Shown in pieces: positions 37,598-46,270 of a stretch of DNA of 64,000 nt (position 1 is its first letter; the number at the start of each line of letters is the position of its first letter). The stretch lies in NCBI GenBank assembly GCA_024685285.1, contig JAIKVZ010000033.1, forward strand, positions 1 to 64,000. The letters are read 5' to 3'. The stretch comes from Bacteroidales bacterium. Its GTDB lineage: Bacteria; Bacteroidota; Bacteroidia; Bacteroidales; P3. The translations under genes and the position numbers were made by a program. Under the pieces are notes generated by a model, which was not told the DNA's origin, searched no databases, and saw only the letters and a program-made list of their open reading frames with translations.

Positions 37598-38301
37598 AGC
37601 GATGTTTTTTGGGCAAACAGTTGTTGCAGAGTGGTGCCTTCGGGGCATAGCTGGTCAAGGGGTCCTTGTGCGGCCACACGGCCATGGTGCAGCATGGTGA
37701 GCGAGCTGCAGAGGGTCTGCACCGAGTGCAGGTTGTGGCTTGAGAGCAGCACGGCGGCGCCTTCGGAGGCCAAGCGCAGCACCTCGTCTTGCAGCTTCTG
37801 GGCGCCTGTGGCATCGAAACCGCTGAAAGGCTCGTCAAGTACTATCAGGCGTGGGCGGTGCGCCACGGCGATGGCGAACTGCACCGTTTGCTGCATACCT
37901 TTAGAGAGTTCGGCCACGCGGCGGTTGTACCATTGGCCTATGCCCAAGCGCTCCAGAGTTTGCCGCAGGTTCTGCTCGGCCTCGGTGCGGCTCAGTCCGC
38001 GCAGACGTGCAAAGTATATGCCCTGCTCGCCCACGCTCATGCGGCGGTAGAGGCCGCGCTCTTCGGGCAGATAGCCCAGCAGGGCGGGGTCGGCATCGGT
38101 GACAGGACGGCCCATCAGGCGCACCTCGCCGCCATCGGGTTCGATTATGCGGTTGATGATGCGTATCAAGGTGGTCTTGCCGGCGCCGTTTGGTCCAACA
38201 AGGCCGTGCACCTGTCCCGGGTCGAGGGTCAGGCTCACGCTGTCGAGCACGTGGTTGGCTCCAAACAGCTTGCTCACATTGTCTACTTCGAGCAGGCTCA
38301 T
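37594..38301 (-). CDS. ABC transporter ATP-binding protein (NatA-like)
   Basis: The 235-residue ATPase has Walker A GLVGPNGAGKTTLIRI, a Q-loop near GYLPEERGLYRRMSV, signature ELSKGMQQTVQFAIA and Walker B RLIVLDEPFSGFD with the H-loop SSHNLH. It energises the adjacent permease. Both of its junctions are ATGA overlaps, which couples its translation to the BatA-like gene upstream and the permease downstream. Confidence 0.93.
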   Translation of the reverse strand: MSLLEVDNVSKLFGANHVLDSVSLTLDPGQVHGLVGPNGAGKTTLIRIINRIIEPDGGEVRLMGRPVTDADPALLGYLPEERGLYRRMSVGEQGIYFARLRGLSRTEAEQNLRQTLERLGIGQWYNRRVAELSKGMQQTVQFAIAVAHRPRLIVLDEPFSGFDATGAQKLQDEVLRLASEGAAVLLSSHNLHSVQTLCSSLTMLHHGRVAAQGPLDQLCPEGTTLQQLFAQKTSL

Positions 38302-40355
38302 TTCTTCTCTTTTTTTGTTAATGGTAGAAGTATCAATGCAATTTCAATGCCAATCATGGCCAGTGCCAGCAGCAGGCATAGACGCCACAGTTCACGTCCG
38401 CTGTTGCGTGCGCGAATCTGCTCGTCGAGAGGCAGGCCGGCTCCGTTGAGCACGCTGTATGTACCGAGGCCGGCGGTGCGGAGGCGTGTGGCTAAGTCGG
38501 TGCGGCTTATGAAAGTCATGTCGGACTCGCGGTGGTCGTAGTTGAAGGCCAGAGCCTCCTCCATGCCTGACGACAGCCGCAGGCGGTAGTTGCCGGCACG
38601 GTTGGGCTGGCCGTGGGGTATGAGCACAGTCTGGCGACCTAAACGGCGCAGGTCGGGCACTATGTCGGTGCTGCCGTCGGTACTCACCAGGTGGGGGACC
38701 TCGTCGGGGTTGGCGTTGCCTCCAAGCACTATGGGACTCTCGCTGCCCAAAATGAAGTAGGGCTGGCGTACCTGGCGGCTGAAAAGGGCCATGTTGTAAA
38801 TTGTGGGCACAAAGAGCGCCTGCTCGGCAAAGTCGCTGTAATTGGCGTCGAGTGGGGCGGTGAGCAGATAGGCAACACCTTTGCCCACGGGCGTGAGGAG
38901 CAGCAGGTCGCTGCCGTCGGCAAAGCCTATAACCTGTTCACGCACGGTATTTGCAGACATAGAGGTAGGGTAGTGGCCGTTCACTGTTGGCATCTCCATA
39001 TCGTCGTTGTGGCCCGCAAACACGTTGCGGTAGAGACGGCTGCCGAGGTCTATGTTCGTGGCTCGGAGTTTGCGACGCTGGAATGTACCCATACGCGGCA
39101 TTGACAATTGCGACAGGAAGTCGTTGTAGGAAGCCAGATCGGCTTCGGCCGGCGGCACAATGAGCAAGGCCCCGCCCTCGTCGAGATATCGGTGCAGTGT
39201 TTGTGCCAGACCACTGCTTATGCTGCGTAGTTCGTTGAGGACCACGAAGTTGCTGTTGCCGAGCACAGTATAGTCGAGTGTAGCGGCGTAGGTCTGGCGG
39301 CAAGTAACGCTTGAATCGGCCTCAAACAAACGCGTGAGGTAGCTGTTGGTGGCGGCACCGTTGACTATAGTGGCCTGCACAGGTCCGGCAATATTGAGCG
39401 AGAAATAAAGCTGGTCGTCGAAGCACACCGGGTAGTCTGTGGTCTCCACACGACAGTCTTGTGGGCCATCGGCCTCTACCGCAAAGCGCATTGCGGCGGT
39501 GGCGTGTCCACCTGCAGGAATGTCTACGGAGGCCATGGCGCGCTCGCGTCCGTCGACATATAGCTTCACTGGCAGTTTCTCCACATCTCGGCTGCCTGTG
39601 TTGCGCAAAGTGGCTTCGGCTACTACGGTGGCTCCGCGTACATAGGCTGGAGCGTTGAGAACGAGAGTGTCGAAAAATATATTGTCGGTAGAGGCGGCCT
39701 CGAGGGGTACCAAGGTAGCCTGCACGGAACTGTCGGAGGGCAGTTGCTCTATGTCGGTCACGGTTTGTTGGAAGTCGCTTATTATATAAAGGTGTAGGTT
39801 TTTGGCATTCGAGTTGTGCAGGAAGTCGAGCTGTCGGCGTGCCACCTGACTAAGATTCACAGTATTAGCCGACTCTTCAAGGTTAGCAGCCGCCTCAATA
39901 AGTTCCTCGCGGTCGAGCCAGCGGAATTGATGGCCAGCCATATCGCCGCTAAGTAGCTGGAAGCGGGTCTCCGGACCGTAGGCCGCCGCGATTTCGGCAA
40001 CTTTGGCTGAGGCCTCGCTTAGCAGGCTGCCGTCGGTGCCGGCATTCTCCATACTGTAAGAATTGTCCACAAAGATGCTCACTGCCGTGCTGCCGCTCTG
40101 CAATTGCTGCTCACGGTTGGGAAGCACAGGCTGCGCAAAGGCCAGCACTAAAAAGACTATGGCGAGAATGCGTGCCGCCAAGATAAGGAGACGGCGCAGG
40201 TTAGAGCGGCGGCGTGTCTGGCTCTGCATGGCGCTTAGGCGGCTCACATTGCTGAACAGAACGCGTTTGTAGCGGCGGAAGTTAAATAGGTGAACCACCA
40301 CAGGCACGGCCACTGCTATCAGGCCCAACAGCATTATGGGATTGGCAAAAATCAT
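38298..40355 (-). CDS. BatA-domain / vWA-like membrane protein
   Basis: The start was chosen at 40355 (MIFANPIMLLGLIAVAVPVV), which overlaps the nth stop by ATGA; 685 residues. The N-terminal BatA domain shows two helices and HLFNFRRYKRVLFSNVS. A von Willebrand A-like domain begins STAVSIFVDNSYSMENAGTD with the DxSxS metal site and continues to LHLYIISDFQQT. A long periplasmic region and a C-terminal helix (LCLLLALAMIGIEIALILLP) follow. The family is Bacteroidetes-typical and membrane bound, of unclear role, often next to AAA or ABC ATPases. The downstream ABC pair may work with it. Confidence 0.82.
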   Translation of the reverse strand: MIFANPIMLLGLIAVAVPVVVHLFNFRRYKRVLFSNVSRLSAMQSQTRRRSNLRRLLILAARILAIVFLVLAFAQPVLPNREQQLQSGSTAVSIFVDNSYSMENAGTDGSLLSEASAKVAEIAAAYGPETRFQLLSGDMAGHQFRWLDREELIEAAANLEESANTVNLSQVARRQLDFLHNSNAKNLHLYIISDFQQTVTDIEQLPSDSSVQATLVPLEAASTDNIFFDTLVLNAPAYVRGATVVAEATLRNTGSRDVEKLPVKLYVDGRERAMASVDIPAGGHATAAMRFAVEADGPQDCRVETTDYPVCFDDQLYFSLNIAGPVQATIVNGAATNSYLTRLFEADSSVTCRQTYAATLDYTVLGNSNFVVLNELRSISSGLAQTLHRYLDEGGALLIVPPAEADLASYNDFLSQLSMPRMGTFQRRKLRATNIDLGSRLYRNVFAGHNDDMEMPTVNGHYPTSMSANTVREQVIGFADGSDLLLLTPVGKGVAYLLTAPLDANYSDFAEQALFVPTIYNMALFSRQVRQPYFILGSESPIVLGGNANPDEVPHLVSTDGSTDIVPDLRRLGRQTVLIPHGQPNRAGNYRLRLSSGMEEALAFNYDHRESDMTFISRTDLATRLRTAGLGTYSVLNGAGLPLDEQIRARNSGRELWRLCLLLALAMIGIEIALILLPLTKKEKK

Positions 40356-41014
40356 GATGTTGCTGTGGTTTTGGTTGAGTGTGACTTGGAATAGTGGCGG
40401 CACAGGGCGGTCAATCCGCACTCATCGCATTTTGGCTTGCGTGCCTGGCAAACATAGCGTCCGTGCAGTATCAGCCAGTGGTGGGCACGTGGTATCTTTT
40501 CGGCAGGAATGTTCCGGACCAAGGTCCGTTCGGTTTGCAGGGGTGTACGGCTGTTGTTGGTTAGCCCGATGCGGTTGGCCACACGGAACACGTGGGTATC
40601 TACCGGCATAGCTGGGCGGTTCCATGCTATGGCCTGCACGACATTGGCTGTTTTGCGCCCTACGCCTGGCAGAGTCAGCAGGTCGTCCATGGTGTCGGGT
40701 ACTTCGCCACCGTAAACATTCACTATGCGGCGAGCAAGTTCTACCAAGTGCTTGCTTTTGCTGTTGGGGTAAGACACCGAGGCAATATACCGCAGCACCT
40801 CGTTTGGTTGGGCAGTTGCCATGGCGGCTGCATCGGGATAGGTGGCGAAGAGGGCGGGGGTTACCATATTAACGCGCTTGTCGGTGCATTGTGCCGAGAG
40901 CACCACAGCCACCAACATCTGGAACGTGGAGCCAAAATGCAACTCGCTCTCGGCTAATGGACGCTCGGCCTCAAACCAGGCCATCACTTTTTCGTATCGT
41001 TCCTTCTGTGTCAT
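40352..41014 (-). CDS. nth: Endonuclease III (DNA glycosylase/AP lyase)
   Basis: The 220-residue enzyme has the helix-hairpin-helix LTLPGVGRKTANVVQAIAW with the catalytic lysine region (AQCTDKRVN near residue 41 and GRKTA), the conserved aspartate in MPVDTHVFRVANRIGL, and a C-terminal [4Fe-4S] cluster motif C-x6-C-x2-C-x5-C in CQARKPKCDECGLTALC. It removes oxidised pyrimidines and cuts the abasic site. It shares ATGA overlaps with the EEP gene before it and the BatA-like gene after it. Confidence 0.96.
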   Translation of the reverse strand: MTQKERYEKVMAWFEAERPLAESELHFGSTFQMLVAVVLSAQCTDKRVNMVTPALFATYPDAAAMATAQPNEVLRYIASVSYPNSKSKHLVELARRIVNVYGGEVPDTMDDLLTLPGVGRKTANVVQAIAWNRPAMPVDTHVFRVANRIGLTNNSRTPLQTERTLVRNIPAEKIPRAHHWLILHGRYVCQARKPKCDECGLTALCRHYSKSHSTKTTATS

Positions 41015-42093
41015 GGTGTGGGTTTGGTTTGCAGGTTGAAGGCGGCCATTATTGGGTAGTGGTCAGAAAATTTTACGCGGAAGCGACGGAAAGCGGTGCA
41101 CTCAAGCTCGGTAGAATGGAAGATATAGTCTATCCTGAAGGCTGGGAAGTCATGCCCGCAGAAGGTTACACCCATGCCGCGTCCGGCATCCACAAAAGCG
41201 TCGTCAAGGTTGCGTCGCACAGAATGGTAGAGATGAGATGACGGTATGTCGTTGAAGTCGCCAGCCACAATCACTGGCACCGAGGCTGCTTGTACAAGCG
41301 GCGAAAGTTCGTCGCTCCATTCTGCTTCGTGTGAGCGTATGGTGCTTTTAAGTTTGGCCACTGTTTTGCCTGTGGTGCTGTCCATGTCGCCATGGGCTAT
41401 GCGGTCAATCTCTTCGCGGTCAGAATCGTTGAGACGGTAGGATTCAAAATGTACGCATATAACCCTCACGGTGTGCCCGTTTTTCACAATGTCGGCATAT
41501 ATTTTTGAGCCGTTGCCTATGCTGTTTACATAAGTAATAGGCTCACGCGAGAAGATTACTGAACTGTAGGGATGGCCAGTGCGCGAGGTATGGGCGGCAT
41601 ACTGTTCGGTGTAGCCCATGAAACGCAGGCTGTCGGCCAGCGACATTCCTTTCACGGCGGCAAACTCTTGCAAGCATAGCACGTCTGGGCCGTTTAATTC
41701 CACAGTGTTGAGGAAGAGTCGGGCGTTATCGGCGGTCTGGCTCATATCGGCTTCACAACCCATAAATAGGCGCACGTTGAGCGACATCACCGTGAGTGTA
41801 TCGTTGTCGGGCTCGGGCATATCGGGTTTGCCGAACAGCTGCAGGTAGAGTGGCAGCAGTGGGTAGCGCAGTGCTATGGCGGCGATGGAGATAAGGCACT
41901 CTTTGCGTCCAAACCATAGCCAAATCAGTGCAAAAACCACATTGACTATCAGCATTGGCAGGTATGCGAAAGTGAGCAGCGACGGTAGCATACACCGCGA
42001 TGGGGAAATGTAGCCCGCCACCGTGGTGAGCAAGAAGGCCGTAACAACCAACACGTTAAGCACGACAGCTATTATGCGCACAAATTTTTTCAC
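41011..42093 (-). CDS. Membrane-anchored endonuclease/exonuclease/phosphatase family protein
   Basis: The start codon is GTG at 42093; 360 residues. Three hydrophobic segments lead (AVVLNVLVVTAFLLTTVAGY, LPMLIVNVVFALIWLWF and ISIAAIALRYPLLPLYL). The EEP domain then begins LTVMSLNVRLF and has GPDVLCLQEF, VICVHFESY, PVIVAGDFNDIPSS and FRIDYIFHS, the metal and catalytic residues of the DNase I-like fold. The substrate may be a phosphoester at the outer face of the membrane. It is the first gene of the operon; a TAAATTTG element ends four bases before the GTG, so the mRNA may be almost leaderless. Confidence 0.85.
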   Translation of the reverse strand: MKKFVRIIAVVLNVLVVTAFLLTTVAGYISPSRCMLPSLLTFAYLPMLIVNVVFALIWLWFGRKECLISIAAIALRYPLLPLYLQLFGKPDMPEPDNDTLTVMSLNVRLFMGCEADMSQTADNARLFLNTVELNGPDVLCLQEFAAVKGMSLADSLRFMGYTEQYAAHTSRTGHPYSSVIFSREPITYVNSIGNGSKIYADIVKNGHTVRVICVHFESYRLNDSDREEIDRIAHGDMDSTTGKTVAKLKSTIRSHEAEWSDELSPLVQAASVPVIVAGDFNDIPSSHLYHSVRRNLDDAFVDAGRGMGVTFCGHDFPAFRIDYIFHSTELECTAFRRFRVKFSDHYPIMAAFNLQTKPTP

Positions 42094-42097
42094 GTTG

Positions 42098-42145
42098 CAA
42101 ATTTACACAATTTTTTACGAAATCCAAAAAAAATATGTAAATTTG
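42098..42145. promoter_or_regulatory. Divergent -7 elements of the EEP operon and miaB
   Basis: TAAATTTG occurs on the minus strand (42105-42098, for the EEP operon) and on the plus strand (42138-42145, for miaB). Start codons follow after 4 and 9 bases respectively, so both mRNAs would have very short or no leaders. Confidence 0.55.
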
Positions 42146-42154
42146 CACCTTATT

Positions 42155-43471
42155 ATGGACGGTAAAGGGGTTTATATTGAGACCTATGGATGTCAGATGA
42201 ATTTCGCTGACAGTGAGGTTGTTAGTTCAATATTGAGCAAGGCTGGATATACTATGGTTGCCGATATTGGAGAGGCCTCATTTGTACTAATAAACACTTG
42301 TGCCATCCGTGACAATGCAGAGCAGCGTATACGCAACCGTGTGCGCGAGCTCCGCGCCCGCCAGGGCAAGCATCCGCGCCTACGTATAGGCATATTGGGA
42401 TGTATGGCCGAGCGTCTACAATCTCAACTTATGGCCGAGGAGGATAATGTAAGTTTTGTGGTGGGACCCGACTCGTACCGCAAACTGCCAGATATCCTGA
42501 GTCGTGTGGCCGAGGGACAGCGTGCTGCCGAGGTGGAATTGAGTACTGTCGAGACATATGCAGATATAGAGCCGGTACGAATGGGAGGGAACGGCATTTC
42601 AGCCTATATATCAATAATGCGCGGTTGTCAGAATTACTGCTCCTACTGCGTGGTGCCCTACACCAGAGGCCGTGAGCGCAGTCGTGACCCTGAGACCATC
42701 GTGGCCGAAGCCCGCAGTCTCTATCGTGATGGATACAAAGAAGTGACTCTGCTGGGGCAGAATGTAAACTCGTACCATTGTGGCGGTGTGAACTTCGCCG
42801 AGCTGATGGCTCGTGTGGCAGAGGTGTCGCCACGTCTCAGAGTGCGTTTTGCCACCTCGCACCCAAAGGACCTAAGTGATGAATTGTTGCACACCATGGC
42901 CAGCTACGACAACATTTGCAAGTGCATTCACTTGCCTGTGCAGAGCGGAAGCGACCGCATATTGAAACTAATGAACCGCCACTATGACTCTGCATGGTAT
43001 CTTGACCGTATAAGTGCAATACGTTCCATAGTACCCGAATGCTCAATTACCACTGACGTTATTGCCGGTTTTTGCACCGAGACGGAGGAAGACCACCGTC
43101 GTACCCTCGACCTTTTCAAGCAGGTACGCTACGACTATGCTTATATGTTCAAATTTTCTATGCGTCCAGGTACATATGCCGAGAAACACTTAGCCGATGA
43201 TGTTCCAGATGATGAAAAGACTCGCCGCTTGGAGGAAATTATTGCCCTGCAGGGCCAGATAGCCCTTGAGAACAACCGCCAGGAACTGGGCAGGGAATAT
43301 GATGTGCTTGTCGAAGGTCCTTCTCACCGCAATAAAGAGCAGTATTTTGGCCGCAACAGTCAGAACAAGGTACTGGTGTTCGACCGCAATAGTGTTGAGC
43401 CAGGCCAGTATGTGAGGGTGCGAGTGACCGACTGCACCGCCGCCACTCTTATAGGCCAGTTAGTGGATTAA
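42155..43471 (+). CDS. miaB: tRNA-2-methylthio-N6-dimethylallyladenosine synthase MiaB
   Basis: The start at 42155 gives 438 residues, the family length. The N-terminal UPF0004 domain begins VYIETYGCQMNFADSEVV with Cys residues for the second cluster (also INTCAIRDNAEQR and GILGCMAERL). The radical SAM motif is RGCQNYCSYCVVPYTRGRE, followed by GQNVNSYHCGGVNF and HLPVQSGSDRIL. A C-terminal TRAM domain closes the protein. It adds a methylthio group to i6A37 of tRNA. It starts a long plus-strand series that runs to fabD. Confidence 0.96.
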   Translation: MDGKGVYIETYGCQMNFADSEVVSSILSKAGYTMVADIGEASFVLINTCAIRDNAEQRIRNRVRELRARQGKHPRLRIGILGCMAERLQSQLMAEEDNVSFVVGPDSYRKLPDILSRVAEGQRAAEVELSTVETYADIEPVRMGGNGISAYISIMRGCQNYCSYCVVPYTRGRERSRDPETIVAEARSLYRDGYKEVTLLGQNVNSYHCGGVNFAELMARVAEVSPRLRVRFATSHPKDLSDELLHTMASYDNICKCIHLPVQSGSDRILKLMNRHYDSAWYLDRISAIRSIVPECSITTDVIAGFCTETEEDHRRTLDLFKQVRYDYAYMFKFSMRPGTYAEKHLADDVPDDEKTRRLEEIIALQGQIALENNRQELGREYDVLVEGPSHRNKEQYFGRNSQNKVLVFDRNSVEPGQYVRVRVTDCTAATLIGQLVD

Positions 43472-43493
43472 AGTTACAACATACCGTATTATT

Positions 43494-44372
43494 ATGGCAA
43501 AGCAAACATTCATACAGTTTTTACAGAAATATCCTGTTGTGAAGCACCTACTTTTAATGCTGGGGGTATCTTTGGCAATATTGGTTGTGGTTTTTGTGCT
43601 CATCAAGATTTATGCACGCCAAGGCCAGGAGTATGAGCTGCACGACATTGTGGGCATGAATTACGAGTCTGTGCGCGACAATAACGAACTCTCGTTGCGT
43701 TATGTCGTCATGGATTCGATATACAAGCCAGGAGTCGAGGGCGGTCTTATATTGACCCAGGATCCCAAACCGGGCACCATGATAAAGAAAGGCCGTAAGA
43801 TATACATTACCATGACAGCATACTCGGCCGAGGATGCTGTCATGCCTGAGCTTTCCGGTAGTACTGTGCGCCAGGCGGTGTCACACCTCGAGAGTGCCGG
43901 CCTGCAAGTGGGCTCACTAAAGTTCGTCGACGACCCATATAAGAATGCAATCCTTGGACAGTCAGTAGGAGGCAAGAATGTGTATGCAGGCCAACAGATA
44001 CCACGAGGTTCTATGGTAGATCTCACTGTGGGTCTTGGCGATGGCAAGGGCGAGTCGGTGGTGCCGTTTGTTATAGGCAAGACCTCGTCACGCGCCAGAC
44101 GCGACATACTGGTATTGTCGCTCAATGTGGGCAGAGAACACTACAAAGGGGTAAAAGACAAACAGAACGCAGTGGTCTACCGTCAGGATCCTGACTACAC
44201 GGGCATCTCCAAATATCCTTTTGGAACCTCGGTGGAACTCTGGTATTGCGATGCTACCAATGAAGAGATTGACCGTATGGTTAAAGAGTTTAAAGTCGAT
44301 TCCTCAAAAATAATACTCCCGGCCGAGACCGAAGAAGGTTTCTTCTCTGATGATGACGGCTACCAATGGTAA
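43494..44372 (+). CDS. PASTA domain protein
   Basis: The 292-residue protein has one N-terminal membrane helix (LLLMLGVSLAILVVVFVLIK) and three extracytoplasmic PASTA-like units. The clearest is MPELSGSTVRQAVSHLESAG followed by LQVGSLKF, with others around QDPKPGTMIKKGRKIYITMT and VPFVIGKTSSRARRDILVLS. PASTA units bind peptidoglycan fragments or cell-wall precursors in other bacteria; this protein has no kinase domain. It follows miaB by 22 bases and precedes a T9SS cargo gene by 5 bases, so it is probably co-transcribed with them. Confidence 0.87.
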   Translation: MAKQTFIQFLQKYPVVKHLLLMLGVSLAILVVVFVLIKIYARQGQEYELHDIVGMNYESVRDNNELSLRYVVMDSIYKPGVEGGLILTQDPKPGTMIKKGRKIYITMTAYSAEDAVMPELSGSTVRQAVSHLESAGLQVGSLKFVDDPYKNAILGQSVGGKNVYAGQQIPRGSMVDLTVGLGDGKGESVVPFVIGKTSSRARRDILVLSLNVGREHYKGVKDKQNAVVYRQDPDYTGISKYPFGTSVELWYCDATNEEIDRMVKEFKVDSSKIILPAETEEGFFSDDDGYQW

Positions 44373-44377
44373 TCCCC

Positions 44378-46264
44378 ATGCGTCGCGTTTTCTCCATAGC
44401 CATACTGCTCATTGCCGCCCATATTGTTATGGGACAGGAAGTCCTTGTGCCTCTTGAGTGCCCACCTGTTTCGGCTCCTAAACGTGCAATAAAGCAGGCT
44501 GTCGGAGCTGTCAAACTGCCGTTTTTCGACGATTTCTCAAACTACCAAGGCTATCCTGACCCATCGTTGTGGGTGGGCGATCAGGCCTTTGTGGGACGTG
44601 GCTACGGCTCCAAACCGCCAACATTGGGAATGCTCACTCTCGATGCCATCGATGGACAGGGCAACCTTCATGTCGATGCGAGCACCGATATTTTTGGAGG
44701 CGACACCGCCCTCAGTGTGGCTATTAGGCTCGACTCGGTGTGGGATGCCAGTCCTCACCCAGCAACTGCTGCCGATTCGATAGTATTCAGCTTTTTCTAC
44801 CTGCCGGGCGGAGGCTCTGGCGAACAGTGGGAACGTACAACAGGACGCCCGTCCGAAGAGGACTCATTGTTTCTCGAGTTTTATCAACCCCGGATAGGAA
44901 TGTGGAAAACAGTATGGAGCCGAGGTGGAATTCCAGCAGATAGCGTCGGGTTAGGTTCGGGTCAAGTATGGAGATATGTCGCCCTAAGCATTACCGATAC
45001 AGCCTATCTGGATAGCGCTTTCCGATTCCGTTTCCGCAACCATTGCTCCCTGCCCAATAGTACTAAGCCTGGTAGGGTGGGCAACTGCGACCACTGGAAT
45101 ATTGACTACGTATTCCTCGACTGGGGTCGCAGCGTGAGAAACAGCACTTTCGACGATGTTGCGTTTGTTGACGACGCACCCTCAATGCTGGCCCACTATC
45201 GTGCAATGCCAGCACGCCAGTATACTCCGGCCGATATGGCTGCGAATTTGCAGATGACCATCACCAACCTCTACTCGTCACCGATAGCCACGCACTACGG
45301 CTACACTGTCTACGACCAAACCGGAACCGAGGTGCACAGCTACGACGGAGGCAATAACAATGCACCCTCCTTTCAGCAAACAGGCTCCTACCAACAATGG
45401 GCGCCACACGCTACGCCGCCTGTTGATTTCAGTTATACCGTTGGTGCCGAACCCCACACATATACCGTTGTTCATGTGGTGAGTGAGGGCACTGGCGACA
45501 CACATCCGCAGAACGACACAGTTTCATTCACGCAGGTGTTCGACAACTACTATGCCTATGACGACGGTACTCCCGAAAACGGTTACGGCCTATCTTCTGT
45601 GGGTAAGTTGGCATATCGTTTTGACCTCAATATAGAAGATACCTTGACTGCCGTCGACCTCTACTTCAACCGCACTCGTAATGGTGAGAACGAGCGTGTG
45701 CCTTTCTACATATCGGTGTGGAACTGCGTGGGTGGCAAGCCGTCACAATTGCTATATCGCGATACAAGACGCCGCTATCCACAGTTTTCGGGTCTCAACA
45801 AGTATGAGCGCTATGTGCTTGAGACCGAGGTTGTGGTGTCAGACACCATATTTGTGGGACTTGAACAGCTCAATGCTAACTTCCTCAATATAGGATTCGA
45901 CCGTAGTTTAAATACAAGCAGTCGCATATTCTGCCGCTATGGCACCGAATGGGAGGGCAGCATTAATGCGGGCTCTATTATGCTAAGACCATACTTTGGC
46001 CGGAAGGCTACAATGAAGGTCCCGCAGGCCAATGCTGCGCAATACAGCGTTTATCCTTTGCCTGCAACCAGCGTGTTGCACGTGACAGGTCCTGTGCAGG
46101 GATGCATGGTAACATTGGCAGATATGTATGGGCGCGTGTGTTTTGCGGCCAAAGGTGCGGATGATATTGATGTAAGTGCTTTTCCAATAGGGATTTATGT
46201 ACTATATATCGCCGACAGCCAAAAACATACCCTCTACACAACAAAAATCGTGATTTCGCGTTAA
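44378..46264 (+). CDS. Secreted protein with T9SS-type C-terminal sorting domain
   Basis: The start was set at 44378 (MRRVFSIAILLIAAHIVMGQ, a signal peptide); an ATG at 44366 would overlap the previous gene. The 628-residue protein contains beta-sandwich domains (LPFFDDFSNYQGYPDPSLWV at the start, a jelly-roll typical of Bacteroidetes surface proteins) and ends in a Por-type domain (YSVYPLPATSVLHVTG, MYGRVCFAAKGADD, IGIYVLYIADSQKH). No catalytic motif is visible. A stretch at 44945-44966 encoding VGLGSGQ matches part of the G-rich junction repeat. It is probably a secreted or surface-attached protein of unknown role. Confidence 0.8.
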   Translation: MRRVFSIAILLIAAHIVMGQEVLVPLECPPVSAPKRAIKQAVGAVKLPFFDDFSNYQGYPDPSLWVGDQAFVGRGYGSKPPTLGMLTLDAIDGQGNLHVDASTDIFGGDTALSVAIRLDSVWDASPHPATAADSIVFSFFYLPGGGSGEQWERTTGRPSEEDSLFLEFYQPRIGMWKTVWSRGGIPADSVGLGSGQVWRYVALSITDTAYLDSAFRFRFRNHCSLPNSTKPGRVGNCDHWNIDYVFLDWGRSVRNSTFDDVAFVDDAPSMLAHYRAMPARQYTPADMAANLQMTITNLYSSPIATHYGYTVYDQTGTEVHSYDGGNNNAPSFQQTGSYQQWAPHATPPVDFSYTVGAEPHTYTVVHVVSEGTGDTHPQNDTVSFTQVFDNYYAYDDGTPENGYGLSSVGKLAYRFDLNIEDTLTAVDLYFNRTRNGENERVPFYISVWNCVGGKPSQLLYRDTRRRYPQFSGLNKYERYVLETEVVVSDTIFVGLEQLNANFLNIGFDRSLNTSSRIFCRYGTEWEGSINAGSIMLRPYFGRKATMKVPQANAAQYSVYPLPATSVLHVTGPVQGCMVTLADMYGRVCFAAKGADDIDVSAFPIGIYVLYIADSQKHTLYTTKIVISR

Positions 46265-46270
46265 ACATCT

